Program-made: the position numbers and the translations under genes | Shown: positions 58,112-64,000 of the stretch, in pieces | How positions within the stretch are numbered: position 1 is the first letter of the stretch | How the letters are laid out: each line of letters opens with the position of its first letter | Assembly: GCA_029204225.1 (NCBI GenBank) | Contig: CM055097.1 | Coordinates: 29,913,785 to 29,977,784 of the forward strand | Length of the DNA: 64,000 nt | Reading direction: 5' to 3' | Origin: Diphasiastrum complanatum | Taxonomy: Eukaryota; Streptophyta; Lycopodiopsida; Lycopodiales; Lycopodiaceae | The notes under the pieces: model-generated | The model's database searches: none | The model's input: the letters and a program-made list of their open reading frames with translations, nothing else | Told to the model about the DNA's origin: nothing

Positions 58112-60098
58112 CTAGACTGTGTAAACTTTGACGACCTGCTGGATTTGGGTCCGACATACTGGACAGCCCCAAGATCTCTCTTTGATATCTAATAAACAAT
58201 TCATACACCCTGCTAAATGCCCACAAGGTATACAAACTCCTTGGACTGGGGCATCCCAGCAAACCACACATTGACCAGCAATTTTGCTATTAACTTCCAA
58301 AGCCAAGGCTGCATTTGCAGCATTTGTTGATTTGGAGGATGTAGCATACAATGTTCGACTCTTACTAGCTGGATACGAGACAAATTCAGAAGGAAGTGGA
58401 GGTGCAGTTGGACAGCTTGTTGACATAGCACACACTTTGCCAGCACTAGACAGCCTATTCTCACTGGATTCAGCATGGGCTACCCTTAGAGAAAAAGCTT
58501 CTTGAGAGACCTCAGATTGTTTACCAAATTTGCTGGGTCCTGCTTCGAAATAGTCTAGTGCCTCTCCATATTTCAATTTCTTTGGTTCAATACAGTCCCT
58601 ATCTTTGCAGCCTTTCTTGTGCCTTTCAGCCCCACGCTCACTGATCCCAGATGTCTGTGGTCCCAAATAAGGAACTATGATTCCTTCAGTAGATCCTGAT
58701 TGTATGGATGCATCAATAGCCATGTTAAGAGCTACGTCTCGTGAGCGTGACTGTTTCTGCTGATGCTCTTCAGAAACATTCATAAAATGCTGCCCCGAGG
58801 GTTGATTTGGGCTTTGCAATGCCGGGAGATCTGATCTTTGCAGAAGAGCTGGTCTGACTGAGTTTTCACTACCCACTGGTGAAGGTACACCCTGAGCATC
58901 AGAGTAAATTGTCAACCAAATGTGCCTTCAAAAGGCTTCAATATGCTTATTCACAAACTAGAAGCAGATGAGAGAAAATGTTTTTAAGCAGAATTTCCAA
59001 GAGAGATCATATTCATTTAACACTTCCCCCAAGATGTTTTTTTAACTGTAGCCATGATGCTCTCCAATGTAAGCATCTTTTCTTTTCTAAGTAGAATGAT
59101 CCCAAATCTTTTCTAATATGTTTAGAAGTTGGAATGAACAGGTAGATAAGTCACACCTGTGAGCTTAAGCTGCATGCTTCAAACAGTCGCTCTAGCTGTA
59201 TATTGTCATTCTCGTGCTCAGAGAGAAACTTGTAGGTTTGTCCTGGTTCATTAAAGGCAGGTGAAACTGGGACTACAAATCATCACTAACATCCAAGCCC
59301 AAAGTAACACCATACTGAGGCCTAACAAATGCCTATGCAGAAAATTACAGAGATAAAAACAAAGCTATAAAATTAGGGCAGACTCACTGTTGGATCGATC
59401 CACAATCACAAGCATAGGATTTACTGCAGTATAGTCTGGTTCTCGGATCCGTGCACGTGCAAGTGTTATGATTGCTCTTGGTTGAGAAACCTAGTATGCA
59501 GAAGAGGTATAAACATTTCAGAATCCAACAAAAATCTGGTAATATGTAGCTGCCTGAAGGTGATGCTGCCTGCATAGTTTATGGTATGAGGAAGTTTCAA
59601 AAAGATTCCATCCCGTGACAGCTTGTAAATAGATTGATTGGAATGTCTTCACACCTAACAGATTGGAAAATCTGGTTATTGATAAGATATCCACATGAAC
59701 AGGTATCACTTGTGTGCAAGAAGTACGGGTAGGCACCCACACAAACAAGGATGACAAAGTTTTAGCAAAGCAGTGGTCCATAGTTTAGAATACAAACATT
59801 GCATGGTCCAGAGGGATGAGAAAAAGGTGCACTCCCTCCTTTCCAGAGGCTTACCTGAAATCATGTGTAAAGGACAAGATGAGACATGGGACACTACCTT
59901 ACTTAAGATAGAAATTAGCAATTGAAATAGTTATTAAATATTCAAAAGCTTGGACCAACCTTTGGGGACTGATATATCACAAGTTCATGCTTTGGATGCC
60001 TCTTTGGGTGGGGTCGAGCAGGCAGTACAACAACCCAACTGCAAAGCATTTCAAACACATCAGGTGATATACCATAAAACTTCGAAGCAGCATTGAAG
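58112..60098 (-). CDS. XBAT35-like: XBAT34/XBAT35-type RING E3 ubiquitin ligase, 3' four exons (partial)
   Basis: Minus-strand exons are 60098-59960, 59490-59388, 59272-59157 and 58891-58112, with GT-AG introns and consistent phases, giving 378 residues to the stop. The first exon reads FYGISPDVFEMLCSWVVVLP, matching the FYGPGFLE...WVVV segment that follows the ankyrin repeats in XBAT34/35 and rice XBOS34. Next come PRAIITLARARIREPDY, then YKFLSEHENDNIQLERLFEA. The last exon has a UIM-like ALNMAIDASIQS and ends in a C3HC4 RING: CVVC, CIPCGHLAGCMNC, CPVC, then QQVVKVYTV. RINGs of this kind bind E2 and transfer ubiquitin. The ankyrin exons and start codon were not found upstream to 64000, so they may lie beyond large introns or off the window. 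The family is clear; the exact orthologue is not. Confidence 0.88.
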
Positions 60099-62630
60099 CT
60101 ACTTCATCCTTCTTTCAAAGTCTGAACATAAAGAAAAGAACCCTCAATGGACAAGAAGATTAAGAGCCTTAGGAGAGTTAGAGCCTGAGATAAGATGGTC
60201 AAAAAGACTTGACGGTTACTAATACCTATCAACAGTGGAGAATGTCACTGATGCTAGTCGAGAATACTACTCATACAACTCTCTAATATGCCTGGTTAAA
60301 ATCATGACTGGTATCAAAGACTTATTGCTAGAGAAATTTCGAGTTATTGCCAGGCAAAGAACATCTGCTGACTTGAAAGATGTCTAACAGCTGCTACAAT
60401 CCTGTCTTCAACTGATAGTTTTCATAAACGGTGGATAGTGCATGTTTATTGAGTTAACTCACAAATTTTTATACCTTGTGATGTGAGTCTCTTTGAAAAA
60501 TCAACTCAATTTTAAACAGACAAGATAACAATGTGACTAAGCTAGTTCTGAACTGGAAAGAAGACCTGTAAGTTGACCAGAAACCTAATGTATGAAAAAC
60601 ATAGAACTTTTGTAGTCTAAGCTTTTAATCTATCCACAAGCAAGATTTCCTAATAGAGAACTCTTTAAATCATGCAAGTATCACCAATGGGTGAAGAAAT
60701 TTTGAAAACCATTAAGCACACACGCATGGAAGGAGAATAACCACACTTTATTGAACAGAGAAGCGTACAACATAAGAACTAAAAGACTGGGACGGGGTTT
60801 GAACCACACATAGAGAGGCTCCAATCTCCAAAGCTAGTTATGGGACTACACTTGACACTTATTCTTGATCTAAGACTACTTATCTCTTCTAGATGCCAGG
60901 TAGCACATATATGACAACAAGACTCCCAACTTGAGCTACTACCTTTCCACCGGCTGATTAATGCTCCACTGACGTACCTACCTCAAGGAGCTACTTCTAA
61001 GTGAAGCACTTTGAGTTTAGTGCCTACTCCTAGTCTATGTTGGGCATCTATATTCGATAATGCAATACTCATGGACTTGGGCTGCTAAAATTGACATTTG
61101 TGAGTGGACAAGATGATCACCAACAATGTACAATGGCATGTACCCACTTTCAAGAAGAACAAATGATGAAGCAGCTTTTTTCCTAGGTGCTGAGGCAGAA
61201 GTGCATAGTGGATATAGCTCCTTTACTTCTTCTTGCTAGCATAGTTTTTGTGATTTTCTATGTCATTCTTTATATCCCTGCTGAGTGGTGAACCTAATTA
61301 AAGGCAAAAAGGCTTAGGGGAGGACTAGGGTTACGGCCTAACTAACTAGTCCATAACACTCCCCAACTTCAAAACATTGCCTTCAGTGTCGGGCTTTAAA
61401 TAAAAGCTTAACCCTAAAACTAGAAACTATTAGGCCCCAAGCAATAGCTTTGGTAATAGCCAATCATAAAGAAATGTGAATACATATACATATAGAACTA
61501 TATAAAAAATACTCTAATTTATGGGGAGAAAATGCGTGCACCAATGGAGATGTTTAAGGAGAAGACACAAATCATCACAACAAGTGTTCCAAAAGCAAAA
61601 TACAAAAATCCACCAATGTAATGGACAACACGATACTACTATAGAACAATTACAATAAGCCAATGTATCTGAAACAGATGCAAGAAAGAAATTCACAACA
61701 ATAAAACTCTCTCAAGCCACTGATAGCCCAAGCATGCCATAGAAAAATGTCACCATACAAGACCCCAACAACTAAAATATCCAAAGCAAACTGGATGGCC
61801 CATGAATACCACAACATGGTAGCGCTATAGTAGCAACTTTGAATGGCACCAAAGGTAAGCATATGCAGCAACCAAGAATGCCAAGGAACTTGAGTATAAG
61901 TAGATCATGCAGGAACCAAGAGTGCTAAGGAACCTAAAGTATAAGTAGATCACCCTAACAAACAACAAATGGAATGAGCAATTGTGCAGCAACCCAAGAT
62001 ATCCACAATGCCCAAGAATGTATAGTAGCATCCAAGAAAATGAGGTCAACATTCCAAGGTATCATCCATAAAGCCCAAGAGTGTATAGCATCAGGATTGA
62101 TTGCAGCAAACACGTATATGAAAGCACAAGGATTTAGAAGAATACATGGACACTTACCTAGAAGAATCTCATCAAGATAAGTAGCAATGACCATCTCATC
62201 TGAAAGACATCCTCTAACAATGGATGCAAAAGCACTAAAGGAATCATAGAAGCATCAATAGATCTAGCACATCTCAATCAGAGATGTGGAAAGTAGAGCT
62301 AGAGAGGATATAACCTAATCATAAAAAAATTGGAAACCATCTAGCATATGTCGACATATGTCAACCTCGTGAAATGTCATTTGAACAAGGCTCGAATATA
62401 ATCTATATCGGACCATCAAGGAAAATGCAACCATCTGACATATGTAGATTTGTAAGAAATGAAAGATGAACAAAGTTCGAGACATCAATTGTATCAGCAT
62501 CAACCTATATCTTGTGGGATAATTATGAATTTGGATTTTGATACATTCGACAGGCAGAATTAGTAGCTACCAGTCAGTTTTGTAAGGTATAGAAAATATT
62601 TTGCGAATTTGAGTGCCACTAACAGAATTA
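60099..62630. other. Non-coding, probably intron of the RING gene, with small repeats
   Basis: No ankyrin coding was recognised. Holds a possible SINE (60780-60965, minus), a 44-bp tandem pair at 61865-61908 and 61909-61953 (AACCAAGA, TATAAGTAGATCA), a looser ~58-bp pair near 61999 and 62057 (TGCCCAAGAATGTATAG-like), and a ~100-bp pair beginning AACCATCT near 62335 and 62430. Confidence 0.5.
60780..60965 (-). mobile_element. Possible tRNA-derived SINE
   Basis: On the minus strand a box-A-like TAGCTCAAGTTGG lies near 60940 and a box-B-like GGTTCAAACCC near 60795. The gap between the boxes, about 130 bp, is larger than usual for a SINE head, so the call is weak. Confidence 0.25.
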
Positions 62631-63230
62631 TCAAGGCAATTATTCCGGGATCTAGTCCAGTTTGTCGACCACCGTACAAGATGAGTCCTAGGGAGGAGGA
62701 TGAGGTGAAAAAAATGGACAAGTGCCTCAAGTTGGGGTAACCTTCTTTCTCACCCCTTGCGTCCCCATCATGTTACTTAAGAAAAAGGATGGTTCATTCA
62801 AATGCGTTGATTATTGTGCACCTAATAAGCTCACAATAAAGCATCGCTACCTGATGCCACGGATTGATTACTTGTTGGACGCCTTGCAGGGTGCAAGACT
62901 CTTCAATAAGATAGATCTCAAGAGTGGTTACCATTAGGAAGGGAAATCCATTAGTTTTGAGAGCATAAAACTCACGCCTGCTCAACCGAGATACCCCACG
63001 CATGAGCAAGAGTTGTATGTGATAATACATGCGCAAGAGTTGTATGTGATAATACATGCGCTCAAGCTGTGGCGGCACTATATATATGGTGTCGAATATT
63101 ATGTTTATACTGACCACAATACTCTAAAGTACTTTTGCAATCAGCCAGAGTTGAGAGGCCGCCAGGCCTGCTAGACTGAGTTGATGTAGAAATTCCATTT
63201 TGAGATTCACTACCACAAATGGCAAAGGTA
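62631..63230 (+). mobile_element. Ty3/Gypsy RT and RNase H fragment (fossil)
   Basis: The plus strand reads reverse transcriptase first half (LLKKKDGSFKCVDYCAPNKL near 62775, RIDYLLDALQGARLFNKIDL near 62860), then RNase H (THEQELYVIIHA near 63000, WRHYIYGVEYYVYTDHNTL near 63070). Much shorter than a complete pol. Broken. Confidence 0.85.
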
Positions 63231-64000
63231 AGGAGAATGTGATAGATGATGCATATCTCGCATTGATGTATTAGATGGCCTTTACGATCATAGAGAGTGG
63301 TCTTGTAGCAGAAATCAGCATGCTCAACAGTTGGATGAGCATTGCCAATGAGTGTGGCCTAGTGCATGTGTCATTATCGATTATTCAAATGGTACCTGTT
63401 ACACACAAGCTAACAAAACCTAAGTATATACACAGAATCACCTAGCAAATTCGTCACTTTATTAATCTCAAGCAAATGTACATAGATCAACAAGCAAACA
63501 TGAGAGCTGTGCTGCAAGTCTCCTCCCAACCATAGCTGCATAGGAATACCATAGGGAATGCCTGGCAAGGCTCACACTATATCCCCTCAAGCACCCCTTA
63601 ACCCTGACACATCCTAACGTCGACACATGGCAAACTCCATGCACAATCGACACTTGCCACTTGGCAGTACCTTGACACATAGGCAAGCTAGTAGGTGGAT
63701 AGTCTGAGACATGTGTCACTCATGCATTGGAAGTGTCCGAGTGAGCATATGACACGTGTCACGTTGACCGATCAACCCTTTCTACTTTTTAGGAGGTCAG
63801 TCCAACAGACTCTCATGAGATGCAGTACCCCCTTGGCCATCTCGGAATTAGTCACTATAACAGATATTTACATTGCAATTTACAATTGTCTCCACAGGCC
63901 AGTGACTTAGCGATTTACAATTTGATAATTACAATTTACATTGGGCAAGAGATTCAAAGTACAAGTGATATCCCTTCCCTCCTCATATGACACTGTCCTC
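63231..64000. other. Non-coding right edge
   Basis: No supported gene. CACGTGTCAC at 63752-63761 and several GACACAT/ATGTGTC words (near 63620-63760) stand out. TGTTACACACAAGC near 63400 could start an LTR, but no partner was seen. Confidence 0.35.

Noticed and set aside
60340-60420. Possible upstream exon of the RING gene reading EDRIVAAVRHLSSQQ on the minus strand
   Set aside because: Splice phase does not fit the next exon and the ankyrin resemblance is weak.

Overview
The window looks like nuclear DNA of a land plant with a repeat-rich genome, probably a seed plant. The evidence is split genes with GT-AG introns, many plant Ty1/Copia and Ty3/Gypsy LTR retrotransposon fossils primed from the initiator-Met tRNA (TGGTATCAGAGC), TC/GA microsatellites, and two recognisable plant gene families. 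The species cannot be told from the sequence.

Three host genes are supported. (1) 3-611 (+) is the 3' end of an unrecognised gene that runs off the left edge. (2) 37182-39452 (+) is a complete five-exon gene for a 223-residue J-domain protein, with phase-0 introns, an HPD motif and a basic C-terminus. A CpG-rich upstream region of about 2 kb carries at least ten ACGT-core (G-box/ABRE) sites. (3) 58112-60098 (-) is the 3' half of an XBAT34/XBAT35-type E3 ubiquitin ligase: four exons ending in a C3HC4 RING. Its expected N-terminal ankyrin exons were not found.

Most of the rest is nested LTR-retrotransposon fossils. From 7.6 to 20.3 kb there are Copia fragments on both strands, including one with two LTRs (8262-12665) and two cases where one LTR is followed by a second primer site and the start of another copy. 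From 20.3 to 25.5 kb there is a minus-strand LTR element with no coding capacity. From 27.28 to 34.15 kb lies one full-structure Copia (minus) with both LTRs, a primer site and a 5-bp target duplication ATCTT. From 42.5 to 51.5 kb there is a Copia remnant cut by a Gypsy element whose LTR belongs to the same family as the non-coding element at 20-25 kb. Gypsy fragments also lie at 53.3-54.2 and 62.6-63.2 kb.

Unexplained structure includes a dispersed short hairpin phrase with covarying arms (5.5-7.6 kb), a triplicated ~84-bp array found in the same context at 14.75 and 50.56 kb, a ~60-bp-arm inverted repeat at 51.3 kb, a 197-bp direct repeat pair (51.6 and 52.3 kb), a ~32-bp minisatellite at 55.1 kb, and a broken, unrecognised reading frame at 3.2-4.4 kb. 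No tRNA gene, rRNA gene or CRISPR array was seen. All identities are by eye; no search was run.
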